64,000 bases of DNA from Acinetobacter pragensis (GTDB lineage: Bacteria; Pseudomonadota; Gammaproteobacteria; Pseudomonadales; Moraxellaceae), in contig NZ_LUAW01000012.1 of assembly GCF_001605895.1 (NCBI RefSeq), positions 63,886 to 127,885 of the forward strand, in the 5' to 3' direction. Of this stretch, positions 36,071 to 47,087 are shown in pieces; the first letter of the stretch is position 1; each line of letters starts with the position of its first letter. The notes beneath the pieces were generated by a model. That model was not told where the DNA came from, did not search any database, and was given only the letters and a program-made list of their open reading frames with translations. A program made the position numbers and the translations under genes.

Positions 36071-36550
36071 ATGATCGACTCAGAAGGTTTCCGACCCAAT
36101 GTCGGGATCATTTTGGCAAACGAATCCGGTCAAGTTTTATGGGCAAAACGCATTGGTCACAATGCATGGCAATTTCCGCAAGGAGGTATTCAGTATGGTG
36201 AAACCCCCGAACAGGCACTTTTCCGTGAACTGAGAGAAGAAGTTGGCTTATTGCCCGAACACGTCCAGATTATCGCGCAAACTAAAGGTTGGCTGCGCTA
36301 CCGTTTGCCAAATCGATATATACGCCCAGATTCAGACCCCGTATGTATTGGTCAAAAGCAGAAGTGGTTTTTGCTGAAGCTGACCGCTTCGGTACAGCAT
36401 ATTCAGCTGGATTTAGCCGATCCGCCTGAATTTGACCAGTGGCAGTGGGTAAGCTATTGGTATCCGCTGGGTCAGGTCGTGAACTTTAAACGCGATGTGT
36501 ACCGCAAAGCGATGGTGGAGCTGTGCGGACAGTTGCCGCAAAAACCTTAA
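36071..36550 (+). CDS. rppH: RNA pyrophosphohydrolase
   Basis: A 159-residue Nudix enzyme with an intact Nudix box at 38-60 ([12 protein letters not shown]...RELREEVGL). RppH removes pyrophosphate from the 5' end of mRNA and starts RNase E-dependent decay. The family segments FRPNVGIIL and [11 protein letters not shown] are present. It precedes ptsP by 86 bp in the same direction, as in pseudomonads. Confidence 0.95.
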   Translation: MIDSEGFRPNVGIILANESGQVLWAKRIGHNAWQFPQGGIQYGETPEQALFRELREEVGLLPEHVQIIAQTKGWLRYRLPNRYIRPDSDPVCIGQKQKWFLLKLTASVQHIQLDLADPPEFDQWQWVSYWYPLGQVVNFKRDVYRKAMVELCGQLPQKP

Positions 36551-36636
36551 AAATCACAGAAAGATGCAGATTTTTAAGATAACTCTTGTTATAAATTAAG
36601 TGATATTAAGCGGAACATTTTTTAGGAGCAGGCCCG

Positions 36637-38934
36637 ATGTCGAATATGCAGCTGGATACCTTAAGGCGCATTGTCCAAGAGATTAATGCGTCCACCAGCC
36701 TGCATGAATCTTTAGACATCATGGTCAAGCAGGTTGCAGAGGCCATGCATGTCGATGTCTGCTCCATTTATCTGCTGGATGAACGCAATCACCGTTATCT
36801 GCTCATGGCCTCAAAAGGCCTGAATGCTGAATCGGTCGGTAATGTGTCCCTGCATACCAGCGAAGGCTTAGTCGGCCTCGTCGGGCAGCGGGAAGAAATC
36901 GTCAATTTAGACAATGCACCGAAACATGAACGCTTTATGTACCTGCCGGAAACCGGGGAAGAAATTTACAACTCTTTTCTTGGTGTTCCAGTCATGTACC
37001 GCCGCAAAGTCATGGGCGTTTTGGTGGTGCAGAATAAAGAGTCGCAGGATTTCAGCGAAGCGGCCGAATCCTTTTTGGTCACCCTCTGCGCGCAGCTGTC
37101 AGGCGTCATTGCGCATGCGCATGCCGTCGGCAATATTGATGTATTCCGCAAGCCGAATAATTTACCCGCCTATAAAACTTTCCAAGGGGTTTCCGGTTCT
37201 GGCGGCATTGCGCTCGGCCGCGCCGTAATTCTCTACCCGCCAGCCGACTTAGCCGCTGTGCCGGACCGCGAAGCGGATGACATCAGTGAAGAACTGGAGC
37301 TGCTGGACAACGCCCTCAATTCAGTGCGTCTGGAAATTCAGTCGCTGGATGACAAAATGCAGGATGCCTTAATGGCAGAAGAACGCGCTTTATTCAGCGT
37401 GTTCTTGCGCATGCTGGATGAAAACGCCCTGCCTGCAGAAATCAAGGCTGAAATCCGTGACGGCAACTGGGCGCAAGGCGCTGTACGCAACGTCATCGAC
37501 AAGCACATTGCGCTGTTTGCCCAAATGGAAGATGACTATCTGCGTGAGCGCGTGTCTGACCTGAAAGATTTAGGGCGCCGTATTTTAGCTTCCTTGCAGG
37601 AAGCCGATGCCAGCCACCGTGAAATCACCAATGAAAGCATTTTAATTGGCGATGAAATTTCCACAGCGGCACTGGTAGAATTGCCTGTCGACAAAATTGC
37701 CGCCATTGTCACCACTGAAGGCGCAATGAACTCGCATATGGTGATTGTGGCGCGGGCGCTTGGCATTCCAACCGTTGTCGGTGTCACAGAGTTGCCAATC
37801 AACAGCCTTGATGATGTCGAGATGATCGTGGATGCGCATCAAGGCCGGGTTTTCATTAACCCGCCGCGCCGCCTGCGGACCCGCTATAAAGAAATTCAAA
37901 AAGAAGAAGAACTGCTCGCTAAAGACTTAAAGCAGTACGAAACCAAAGACGCCATTACGCCTGACGGCGTTGCAGTCAAGCTGTATGTGAATACCGGTTT
38001 AATGATTGATGTAGTCCGCGGCGTGCAGCGCGGCGCCAAAGGGGTTGGCCTGTACCGTTCTGAAATTCCATTCATGCTGCGCGACCGTTTCCCAGGCGAA
38101 GAAGAGCAGCGCCTGATTTACCGCCAGCAGCTGAGCCACTTTGCCAACAAGCCCGTGGTCATGCGTACGCTGGATATTGGCGCTGACAAAGACTTGCCGT
38201 ATTTTTCGATTGAAGAAGAAAACTCAGCGCTGGGCTGGCGCGGCATCCGCTTTACACTGGATCACCCTGAAATTTTTTCTTCGCAAATCCGCGCCATGCT
38301 CAAAGCCAGCATAGGCCTGAACAATTTGCATATTCTGCTGCCTATGGTCACCAGTGTCAGCGAAGTGGAAGAAGCGCTGTATTTGCTGGACCGTGACTGG
38401 CAAGCCGTTCAGGAAGAAGAGCAGGTCAAAATCACCAAACCGAAAATCGGCATTATGGTCGAAGTGCCCAGCGTGCTGCTGCAGATTGAAGAATTTTCTG
38501 AGCTGGTGGATTTTTTCTCGGTCGGCTCTAACGATTTAACCCAATATCTTCTGGCGGTTGACCGCAACAATCCGCGTGTAGCCAACGTCTATTCACACCT
38601 GCACCCCGCTGTTTTGCGCGCTCTGACACGTTTGGTGCAGGAATGCCACAAATACGACAAGCCGATCAGCATTTGCGGAGAAATGGCAGGCGATCCGCTG
38701 TCTGCAGTATTGCTGATGGCCATGGGCTTCAATACCCTGTCGATGAGTTCAAGTAATATTTTGCGCGTCCGTAAAGCCATTTGCCATGTCCCTATGACTG
38801 AAGCGCAAGAACAGCTGGAGCGTGTGCTGAAAATGAGCAATCCGCTGATGGTGAAAAGCTGGATGGAATATTACTTTAAGACCCATGGTCTGGGTGACAT
38901 GGTAAAAGCGTCAACCCGTATTGTGAGCGCTTAA
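36637..38934 (+). CDS. ptsP: phosphoenolpyruvate-protein phosphotransferase PtsP (EI-Ntr)
   Basis: A 765-residue first component of the nitrogen PTS. It has an N-terminal GAF domain (about 18-165), the EI N-terminal helical domain, the phosphorylated His367 in EGAMNSHMVIVARALGIPTVVG, and the PEP-binding barrel (GVGLYRSEIPFM, MRTLDIGADK, FFSVGSNDLTQY and the reactive Cys in CGEMAGDP). It passes phosphate to NPr and then EIIA-Ntr, which regulates potassium and stress functions. AGGAGC precedes the ATG. Confidence 0.96.
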   Translation: MSNMQLDTLRRIVQEINASTSLHESLDIMVKQVAEAMHVDVCSIYLLDERNHRYLLMASKGLNAESVGNVSLHTSEGLVGLVGQREEIVNLDNAPKHERFMYLPETGEEIYNSFLGVPVMYRRKVMGVLVVQNKESQDFSEAAESFLVTLCAQLSGVIAHAHAVGNIDVFRKPNNLPAYKTFQGVSGSGGIALGRAVILYPPADLAAVPDREADDISEELELLDNALNSVRLEIQSLDDKMQDALMAEERALFSVFLRMLDENALPAEIKAEIRDGNWAQGAVRNVIDKHIALFAQMEDDYLRERVSDLKDLGRRILASLQEADASHREITNESILIGDEISTAALVELPVDKIAAIVTTEGAMNSHMVIVARALGIPTVVGVTELPINSLDDVEMIVDAHQGRVFINPPRRLRTRYKEIQKEEELLAKDLKQYETKDAITPDGVAVKLYVNTGLMIDVVRGVQRGAKGVGLYRSEIPFMLRDRFPGEEEQRLIYRQQLSHFANKPVVMRTLDIGADKDLPYFSIEEENSALGWRGIRFTLDHPEIFSSQIRAMLKASIGLNNLHILLPMVTSVSEVEEALYLLDRDWQAVQEEEQVKITKPKIGIMVEVPSVLLQIEEFSELVDFFSVGSNDLTQYLLAVDRNNPRVANVYSHLHPAVLRALTRLVQECHKYDKPISICGEMAGDPLSAVLLMAMGFNTLSMSSSNILRVRKAICHVPMTEAQEQLERVLKMSNPLMVKSWMEYYFKTHGLGDMVKASTRIVSA

Positions 38935-39051
38935 TTTCAGCGTTCAAAGAGCATTCTAGCCATACCGCTTCAGCCGAATTAAAAAAGACGGAGCGGTATC
39001 CATCGCAGTGCATGCCATGCGCTGTACGCCACTGCCCTTGATGAGGTGCGT

Positions 39052-39465
39052 ATGGATTTTATTCTGTTCCTTGTCTTTGCAGGGATCATCTTTGTAATCA
39101 GCGCGAAGCCGTTTAAACAATTCAAATTAAAACCGCAGACATCAGCGCGTTCAGCCAAAGCAGCGGCGGTGCAAAGCTTCAGCCATGGCCCTGTACGGGC
39201 ATCGGTTCCAGCGCTTTTAGGCATTGAAATCACCCGCATTCAGCAGCGGCGCTTAGGCAAAGATGATCCATCCGTACTGGCAGCCAATCTTGCAAAGCGG
39301 CATACAGCGCAGGCTACGCCAGATTTATTCAGGCAAAGGGCTAAGAAACTTGAAAAGGCAGTGCATCATAGAAATGAAAGCGCGCAGAGAAAAACTGCAG
39401 CCGCACCTTTAAGAAAAGAAGATTTAGCGAAACTTTTAAGTGACTTGTTTTCAAATAAAAGATAA
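39052..39465 (+). CDS. small membrane-anchored basic protein of unknown function
   Basis: A 137-residue protein with one N-terminal membrane helix (residues 3-18, FILFLVFAGIIFVIS) and a long, basic, Ala/Lys/Arg/Gln-rich cytoplasmic part. The ATG at 39052 has GAGGTG immediately before CGT and is clearly the start; the in-frame GTG at 39046 is part of that ribosome-binding site. No family recognised. It ends 12 bp before the convergent gene's stop. Confidence 0.7.
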   Translation: MDFILFLVFAGIIFVISAKPFKQFKLKPQTSARSAKAAAVQSFSHGPVRASVPALLGIEITRIQQRRLGKDDPSVLAANLAKRHTAQATPDLFRQRAKKLEKAVHHRNESAQRKTAAAPLRKEDLAKLLSDLFSNKR

Positions 39466-39477
39466 CTGTATCTGCTG

Positions 39478-39657
39478 TTAAGCGGCCATTAAAAAAGGGA
39501 GATACTCATTGGAATATCCCCCTTTTTTGTGCTTGCTGTAGCCGCGTTTTGCATTTTTCTTCCGGTCTACAAACACTTGGCTTTTATTGACCTCATGCAT
39601 ATGTTTCGCCACAAAGTTGTTGATCACAACCTCTGGCGCAGCTTTTCTCTTTGCCAT
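39478..39657 (-). CDS. small basic protein, candidate ArfA-like rescue factor
   Basis: A 59-residue basic protein starting MAKRKAAPEV with AGGTGGAAAA as ribosome-binding site. Residues 16-50 (AKHMHEVNKSQVFVDRKK, then KRGYSKHKKGGYS) are rich in Lys/Arg/Tyr and loosely recall the ArfA core (xFxxRxxKxxKGxY). The last 13 codons are read through an intrinsic terminator (39491-39528): the T run lies 10 nt before the stop codon, so transcripts ended there would lack a stop. E. coli arfA has just this design, where tmRNA destroys the truncated product unless trans-translation fails. The family assignment is a hypothesis; relatives I recall are annotated only as a DUF. Confidence 0.6.
   Translation of the reverse strand: MAKRKAAPEVVINNFVAKHMHEVNKSQVFVDRKKNAKRGYSKHKKGGYSNEYLPFLMAA
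39491..39528 (-). terminator. terminator inside the 3' end of the coding region
   Basis: On the minus strand GGGGGATA pairs with TATCTCCC (one G-U wobble) across a 10-nt loop and is followed by TTTTTT. On the plus strand the same stem has an A-C mismatch, so it is better suited to the minus transcript. It overlaps codons 47-57 of the 59-codon gene. Confidence 0.75.
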
Positions 39658-39803
39658 TTTTCCACCTGTTTTTTTAGCTTGCACATCTGACGCATGCAGT
39701 GCATATATTGCGCTGTTTTATAAAAAATTCAAGCCTTAGCCTCAAATAATTGATCAAGCCATGCATTCAGCCTACAGGCAAAAAACTGCAGTTTTTTAAA
39801 GGC

Positions 39804-39941
39804 CTAATCCATATGCTGATGTAAATTCTCCTGTGCTGCTCCCCCTAAAATCAGCGTATCCACATGCGACAGCCCGCTGGCGCAAGCTGCTGAAAAAAAC
39901 AAAATCAACAATAACTTGCCCGCACTAAAAACATGATCCAT
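39804..39941 (-). CDS. candidate 45-residue lipoprotein
   Basis: A complete 45-codon ORF with AGAGGAG 6 nt upstream of the ATG. The product has a hydrophobic segment (KLLLILFFSAAC) ending in Cys20, an atypical lipobox (SAAC), and a short tail ending HQHMD. It resembles the size class of entericidin-like lipoproteins but not their sequence. It is divergent from the LysR gene at 40043, about 100 bp away, so that regulator could control it. A perfect palindrome AAAAAACTGCAGTTTTTT lies just past its stop. Confidence 0.5.
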   Translation of the reverse strand: MDHVFSAGKLLLILFFSAACASGLSHVDTLILGGAAQENLHQHMD

Positions 39942-40042
39942 AACACGCTCCTCTGCCGTTAAATGCAGTGAAATTAAAACAGCCGCGAGCTATCATGTAT
40001 AATGATTTAAAGAGATACCTACTATCTTAAAAAGAGATAATA

Positions 40043-40948
40043 ATGCAAATTAAGTCTTTGGAAATATTTACTGCTGTCATCAACCTGCAGAGTTTTTCCG
40101 CTGCTGCCCAGCATCTGCATACTGTTCAGTCCAATGTCACTGCGCATATCAAGAAGCTTGAAACGGAGCTGCAGGCTGAGCTTTTGCATCGGCAGCACCC
40201 CATCCGTCCGACACGTGCCGGCATGCAGCTTTTGTGCGCTGCAGAACAAATGCTGCAGCTTCATCAGGAGGTTCTCAATCAATTCAATCATTCAAGTTCA
40301 GATTCGAACCTTCCTTTAGAAATTGGCAGCATGGAAACCACCGCCGCAATTCGCTTGCCGGCGCTTTTCCAAAATCTGCAAAAACAGGATCTGCAATTTC
40401 CTTATACCTTAACCACCGGCCCAACGCGTGAGCTGATTGATTCAGTTCAGGCTGGACAGCTCGATTGCGCTTTTATCGCCAATCATGCTCCAATTCCAGG
40501 TTTGTTTAATTTTCATGTCTGGACGGAAGAACTGGTGCTGATTACTGCGAAAGGTTCGCCAAATCCCTTATCCCCAGAATATTTAAGCCATAAAAAATTC
40601 ATCAGTTTCAAGCAAGGCTGCAGCTACAGGAAAGCCATTGATCATTACCTCTCTATCCAGCAGCTCCCCGCAGCCAATATTCTTGAAATGGGCAGTCTGG
40701 ATGGCATTGTCAGCTGTGTCAGCTTAGATGTCGGCATTGCTATTTTGCCGCTGAAATATGTGCAGCAATCGCATTTTTATCCGCAAATACAAATCCACGC
40801 GCTTGAAGCGCCGCTTGCCCGCATGCCGACCTATTTAATTGCCGAAGATCAAAATAAATGGAGTTCGAATATGCATTTATTTTTTAAATATTTACACATC
40901 GGCCAATCCTCTTCTCCGCTGCCATTGCCTGCCGTACTGGAAACTTAA
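40043..40948 (+). CDS. LysR family transcriptional regulator
   Basis: A 301-residue LysR-type regulator: HTH in residues 1-60 (SAAAQHLHTVQSNVTAHIKKLETEL), and the effector domain from about 90. The HTH has VQSNVTAHI, as in regulators of the type near PtxR/CbbR-unrelated 'VQSNVT' group. Effector unknown. It is divergent from a candidate 45-residue lipoprotein and convergent with the AidB-like gene (9 bp between stops). Confidence 0.88.
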   Translation: MQIKSLEIFTAVINLQSFSAAAQHLHTVQSNVTAHIKKLETELQAELLHRQHPIRPTRAGMQLLCAAEQMLQLHQEVLNQFNHSSSDSNLPLEIGSMETTAAIRLPALFQNLQKQDLQFPYTLTTGPTRELIDSVQAGQLDCAFIANHAPIPGLFNFHVWTEELVLITAKGSPNPLSPEYLSHKKFISFKQGCSYRKAIDHYLSIQQLPAANILEMGSLDGIVSCVSLDVGIAILPLKYVQQSHFYPQIQIHALEAPLARMPTYLIAEDQNKWSSNMHLFFKYLHIGQSSSPLPLPAVLET

Positions 40949-40957
40949 AGCTTGAAT

Positions 40958-42610
40958 TTAAACCGCAAAAGCCCTTTCCAGCAAACGCTCCGCATCCGCC
41001 ATTTTGGCGTCCAGCATGCCAGCAACACGGCCATGAAATGCGTTATAGCGGCTGTGAATAAATGCATCCGCCACATACTCGGGCGCATGGCGCTTTAATA
41101 AAACCGCTTGCGCCAAAAGGGTCAAACGGCTGACCAAGCTGCGCCCCATAAATTGCAGATCTTCAGGCCGTTGATGAAACAATTTAAACAGACTTTGCAG
41201 TTCATTCTGCAATATTTCATCTTTTTGCGCAGTAGCCGCTAAATCATTAAACAGCAATTGGATAGATTCAGGCTCACGGCTGATTGCGCGCAGCACATCC
41301 AAGCACATGACATTGCCTGAACCCTCCCAAATGGTATTGACTGGCGCTTCTTTAAAAATGCGCGCCATGATGCCATTGTCGACATAGCCATTGCCGCCGA
41401 AGACTTCTATCATCTCGCCGCTCAGTTCTACCGCGCGCTTGCAAATCCAGAACTTGGATGCAGGAGTCATAATCCGTTTCCATGCCAGTGACAGCACATC
41501 ATCTGTTTCATAGCACTGCGCCAAATGAAAACTTAAATGCATAGCCGCTTCCGTTTCCAAGGCTAAATCCGCCAAGACCGCCTGCATCAGCGGCTGTTCG
41601 GCCAGATGCTTACCGAACGCTTTGCGTTGACGGGTATAGGCAATGCATTGCACCAGCGCCTGACGCAGCATGGCTGTACTGCCCACGGAGCAGGTTAAGC
41701 GGGTGTAGTTCGCCATTTCAATAATGGTCGGAATGCCGCGTCCGGCTTCTCCGATCATGATGCCCCACGCATTCTTAAATTCGACTTCAGAACTGGAGTT
41801 GCTGCGGTTGCCGACTTTGTCTTTCAGCCGCTGCACCTGTATGCTGTTCTTGCTGCCATCATCCAGCCAGCGCGGGACAAAGAAACAGGCCAAGCCATCC
41901 TGTTCAGTTTTCGCCACCACCAAATGCGCATCGCACATCGGCGCAGAGAAAAACCATTTATGCCCTGTCAGCAAATACGCTTTGCCGCGGCCTGAATCCC
42001 CCACAGGTACAGCAGCGGTTTCATTGGCGCGCACATCTGAGCCGCCCTGCTTTTCGGTCATGCCCATGCCCAGCCAGATCGACTTTTTCTGCGCAATCGG
42101 CAGATCGCGTTCATCGTATTCATTTGACAGCAATTTATCGCCAATTTTTGCCCAAAGTTCCGGTTCACGCTGAATTAAAGGAATACTGCCCAAAGTCATG
42201 GAATTTGGACAAAGATTGCCGCATTCCACCTGCCCAGCCAGATAAAAGCGGCTCGCCCAATCTACCCATTTACTGCCGGATGCAGTCATGACAAAAGGAT
42301 GTGCATGGGTATTAAACTGGCGGTTAAGCGCCATCCATTTATGCCAAGCCGGATGAAATTCAATATAGTCTTTACGGCGGCCGCGCGCGTCAAAAGCATG
42401 CAGAATCGGTGCATGCCTATTGGCAAGATCGGCATATTCATAGTATTCGCTTGAACCCGCCGCTTTAGCCATTTGACTTAAAGCTGCCTGATCCTGACTG
42501 CCATAACGCGCTAAAATTTCCTGCAAAACTGTGTCGGTTTCAAACAGGTTATAGTCCTGCAATTCATCAAATTGATTGCTGATGGTGTGGGTCATCCATG
42601 TTTGCATCAT
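40958..42610 (-). CDS. aidB: AidB-like acyl-CoA dehydrogenase
   Basis: A 550-residue flavoprotein of the AidB branch of acyl-CoA dehydrogenases. It shares with E. coli AidB the RFHPAWH-like FHPAWHKWM, GMGMTEKQGGSDVRAN, HKWFFSAPMCDAHLV, RLKDKVGNRSNSSSEVEF and VNTIWEGSGNVMCLDVLR segments. AidB is induced by alkylation and binds DNA; isovaleryl-CoA dehydrogenase activity is weak. The start at 42610 has AGGA 7 nt upstream. Its promoter faces that of a TetR gene (90 bp between starts), so the TetR protein is the likely repressor. Confidence 0.88.
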   Translation of the reverse strand: MMQTWMTHTISNQFDELQDYNLFETDTVLQEILARYGSQDQAALSQMAKAAGSSEYYEYADLANRHAPILHAFDARGRRKDYIEFHPAWHKWMALNRQFNTHAHPFVMTASGSKWVDWASRFYLAGQVECGNLCPNSMTLGSIPLIQREPELWAKIGDKLLSNEYDERDLPIAQKKSIWLGMGMTEKQGGSDVRANETAAVPVGDSGRGKAYLLTGHKWFFSAPMCDAHLVVAKTEQDGLACFFVPRWLDDGSKNSIQVQRLKDKVGNRSNSSSEVEFKNAWGIMIGEAGRGIPTIIEMANYTRLTCSVGSTAMLRQALVQCIAYTRQRKAFGKHLAEQPLMQAVLADLALETEAAMHLSFHLAQCYETDDVLSLAWKRIMTPASKFWICKRAVELSGEMIEVFGGNGYVDNGIMARIFKEAPVNTIWEGSGNVMCLDVLRAISREPESIQLLFNDLAATAQKDEILQNELQSLFKLFHQRPEDLQFMGRSLVSRLTLLAQAVLLKRHAPEYVADAFIHSRYNAFHGRVAGMLDAKMADAERLLERAFAV

Positions 42611-42700
42611 TTTTATTTCCTGCTTGTTGTTCTTGGCGTTTCACTTCAGTATAAAGAAAATTTTGCCGCAGGATGTTCGGCTTTATTCGGCGCTATAAAT

Positions 42701-43321
42701 ATGAAAAATCCTGAGATTCAAGTCCGGCGCAAGCCCCGTCAGTCCCGCGCGAAACTCACCCAAGAGGCCTTGCAGGAAAGTTTTGTTCGGCTTTTGCATG
42801 ATCGCCCTGCCAGCCAAATCACCATTCGGGAAATGACCGATGTCGCAGGTGTCGGCTTGGGAACCTTTTATGAGTATTTTTCCAGAAAGGAAGATTTAAT
42901 TGCGCTGACCATTCATCTGCATGTCAAACACAATGCCGAGAGCTTAAAAAGTTATGCACAAAGCTTAATCAAGTTATCCACAGATTTGGATTTTCAGGCT
43001 TATTTACAGCAAATCATTCACTTTCAGCTTGAACAAATTCAGGCGCAGCAGTTTTTATGGTCACAGGTATTTTTGCTGGAACGGCAGATTTCAAATATTG
43101 AAAGTTACCGGAAAAGCTATGCCATGATGGTTGAAATGTGGCGCAGTATTCTTGCGCCGTTTATCAAAGATGAAGAATCACTCAGACAGATGGCTTTAAA
43201 TATGCAACGGGTGTGTTATGGCTTTGTTTCGCAGGCACTTTTGATTGAGCCTGAGTTTAATGACTGGACGGCTTTGGCAGAAGACATTTGCCAAACTTTG
43301 GAGCAGTTTAATCTGCAATAA
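42701..43321 (+). CDS. TetR family transcriptional regulator
   Basis: A 206-residue TetR-type regulator with N-terminal HTH (residues 17-62: LTQEALQESFVRLL, ITIREMTDVAGVGLGTFYEYFSRKEDL) and a ligand-binding C-terminal domain. It starts with a basic stretch RRKPRQSRAK. I use the ATG at 42701, since the upstream frame runs through the promoter of the divergent aidB-like gene. The ligand may be an acyl-CoA or hydrophobic compound, as inferred from the neighbour. Confidence 0.9.
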   Translation: MKNPEIQVRRKPRQSRAKLTQEALQESFVRLLHDRPASQITIREMTDVAGVGLGTFYEYFSRKEDLIALTIHLHVKHNAESLKSYAQSLIKLSTDLDFQAYLQQIIHFQLEQIQAQQFLWSQVFLLERQISNIESYRKSYAMMVEMWRSILAPFIKDEESLRQMALNMQRVCYGFVSQALLIEPEFNDWTALAEDICQTLEQFNLQ

Positions 43322-43481
43322 TTCTCTTATAAATAGTTCAAACTTCGGCTTGATTGCTCAATATTTCTAAATCTACCCATAAAAATGAATGTGTAAAAAC
43401 GTTACACCTGTTTGATTGGCCTATATAAAACAGCTATATAAGATAAAGATAAATGCATTGAAACTTTAAAAGACATTGAGT

Positions 43482-43507
43482 AAAAAAGCGGGAAATTCCC
43501 GCTTTTT
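43482..43507 (-). terminator. terminator
   Basis: AAAAAAGCGGGAAATTCCCGCTTTTT is a perfect palindrome with T and A runs; it lies downstream of the repeat protein gene (minus) and also after the TetR gene. Confidence 0.8.
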
Positions 43508-43538
43508 ATGACTTATTATTACCTATAACCGCAGATAA

Positions 43539-43877
43539 TTATGCCTTAGGCGGCTGCGGATGGTCTTTAGCATTCACATCTTTTGGCGGCATTGGGCAGC
43601 CGTTCCCATCTTTTGGCGGCATTGGACGGTCTTTGCCATTTGCATCTTTTGGCGGCATCGGACGGTCTTTGCCATTCGCATCTTTCGGCGGCATCGGATG
43701 GTCTTTGCCATTCGTACCTTTCAGCGGTTGCGGGCAACCTTTGCCATTCATATCTTTATGCTGAGCAGCAGCTTGCGGTTTTTTTGCATCGGCAGTATTG
43801 GCAGCCAAAGCTGTGCCTGCAATTGCCAGTGAACCCACGCTTAAGATTAAGCCAGTTAAAAATCTTTTCATTATCAT
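43539..43877 (-). CDS. secreted Lys/Pro/Gly repeat protein
   Basis: A 112-residue protein with a signal peptide (MKRFLTGLILSVGSLAIAGTALA) and a mature part made of about five repeats with consensus NGKDRPMPPKDA (12 residues), some with a cysteine in the variable place (NGCPMPPKD, NGKGCPQPLK). Two repeats are identical at protein level. Its role is unknown; metal binding or a cell-envelope function are guesses. ATG codons at 43877 and 43871 both have ribosome-binding options (AGAGATG). Repeat number probably varies between strains. Confidence 0.72.
   Translation of the reverse strand: MIMKRFLTGLILSVGSLAIAGTALAANTADAKKPQAAAQHKDMNGKGCPQPLKGTNGKDHPMPPKDANGKDRPMPPKDANGKDRPMPPKDGNGCPMPPKDVNAKDHPQPPKA
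43570..43760 (-). repeat. tandem 36-bp coding repeats
   Basis: Imperfect direct repeats of 36 bp encode the NGKDRPMPPKDA units; two copies near 43630-43700 are nearly identical at DNA level. Such arrays expand and contract by slippage. Confidence 0.8.
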
Positions 43878-44074
43878 GCATCTCTATCATTTAATTTTGC
43901 GTTTTAAATCTTATAAATAAATTATGGATGAATAATGAAGTTCAGGCCTTCAAGAGAGCTCTTTTTTCTGCACAATATATAGCTTAAAAATTATTCCAGC
44001 ATTAGGGGTTCAAACACCGTAAATTAAAGAGCGAATTTATAAAAAACGAAGCAAATAATTTCACAAAACACCTG

Positions 44075-44266
44075 ATGTCTTATCACTATCAAGAAATTGC
44101 TGTAGGTATTGGCGAATACAAAAGCTATGTAATATATAGCTTTCACCATAAAGATATTTCTGTACTCGAATCAGATAGTCCTAATAATGCAGCTTATATT
44201 TTTAAATATTCAAATTGGGAAACACTTTCTAGGAAAACTAGAACAGGAATTATTCCAGACAGCTGA
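44075..44266 (+). CDS. small orphan ORF, AT-rich
   Basis: A 63-codon ORF in a noticeably AT-rich stretch (43880-44350). The product begins MSYHYQEIAVGIGEYKSY and ends with FKYSNWETLSRKTRTGIIP. It has the feel of a prophage-type small protein, but I cannot name a family and there is no strong ribosome-binding site. It may be a remnant of transferred DNA. Confidence 0.4.
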   Translation: MSYHYQEIAVGIGEYKSYVIYSFHHKDISVLESDSPNNAAYIFKYSNWETLSRKTRTGIIPDS

Positions 44267-44354
44267 GATCTGCAAAGAATTTTTATGATCAAAGCTGGAA
44301 TTTATCCATTGATAAACACCTAAGAAACAAACTCCACCTTTAATTAATCTCAAT

Positions 44355-44384
44355 AAAAAAAACCGCCTCTCAAGGCGGTTTTTT
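44355..44384. terminator. terminator after katG
   Basis: AAAAAACCGCCT and AGGCGGTTTTTT form a bidirectional terminator 22 bp beyond the katG stop. Confidence 0.9.
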
Positions 44385-44405
44385 CTAACCTAAATCAGTG
44401 ATAGC

Positions 44406-46793
<2,388 letters not shown>

Positions 46794-46960
46794 TCATTTA
46801 TCAGCCATCCATTTCATCAAAAAAGATGTGAAAGCCGAATTCAGCTCGGCATATTCTGCGGCACGGGCTGACTGTTTCACCCGATAAATAATGAATATGA
46901 ATGCATAAGAAGCAAACCGCGTCATGGCTTCGGCTTCCGGCTTTATCAGCGGCCATCAAA
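46794..46960 (-). pseudogene. decayed gene remnant
   Basis: A 43-codon ORF from an ATG at 46925 to TGA (MTRFASYAFIFIIYRV...SFLMKWMADK) looks like the C-terminal helices of a longer protein. Upstream, similar-looking coding sequence (IKDLMAADK) continues in another frame, and stop codons interrupt earlier. I read this as a remnant of a disabled gene, possibly a regulator; the family is not recognisable. Confidence 0.3.
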
Positions 46961-47087
46961 TCTTTAATTGGCTCATGCCGCAATAAATCCGCTGGATTGC
47001 CTCAAGCATCCAATCATCTGGCCGGCATTCTGAGCCAGCCTGATTTTTAATTGCAGCAATAGAGCAATTCAAACCGATACCGCATCA

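Noticed and set aside
39780..39797. AAAAAACTGCAGTTTTTT as a terminator
   Set aside because: A perfect palindrome but without a loop and with only CTGCAG as a strong stem, so it would be a weak hairpin.
46801..46983. 60-codon minus-strand ORF upstream of katG
   Set aside because: The neighbouring frame looks more protein-like over the same bases; both are treated as a gene remnant.
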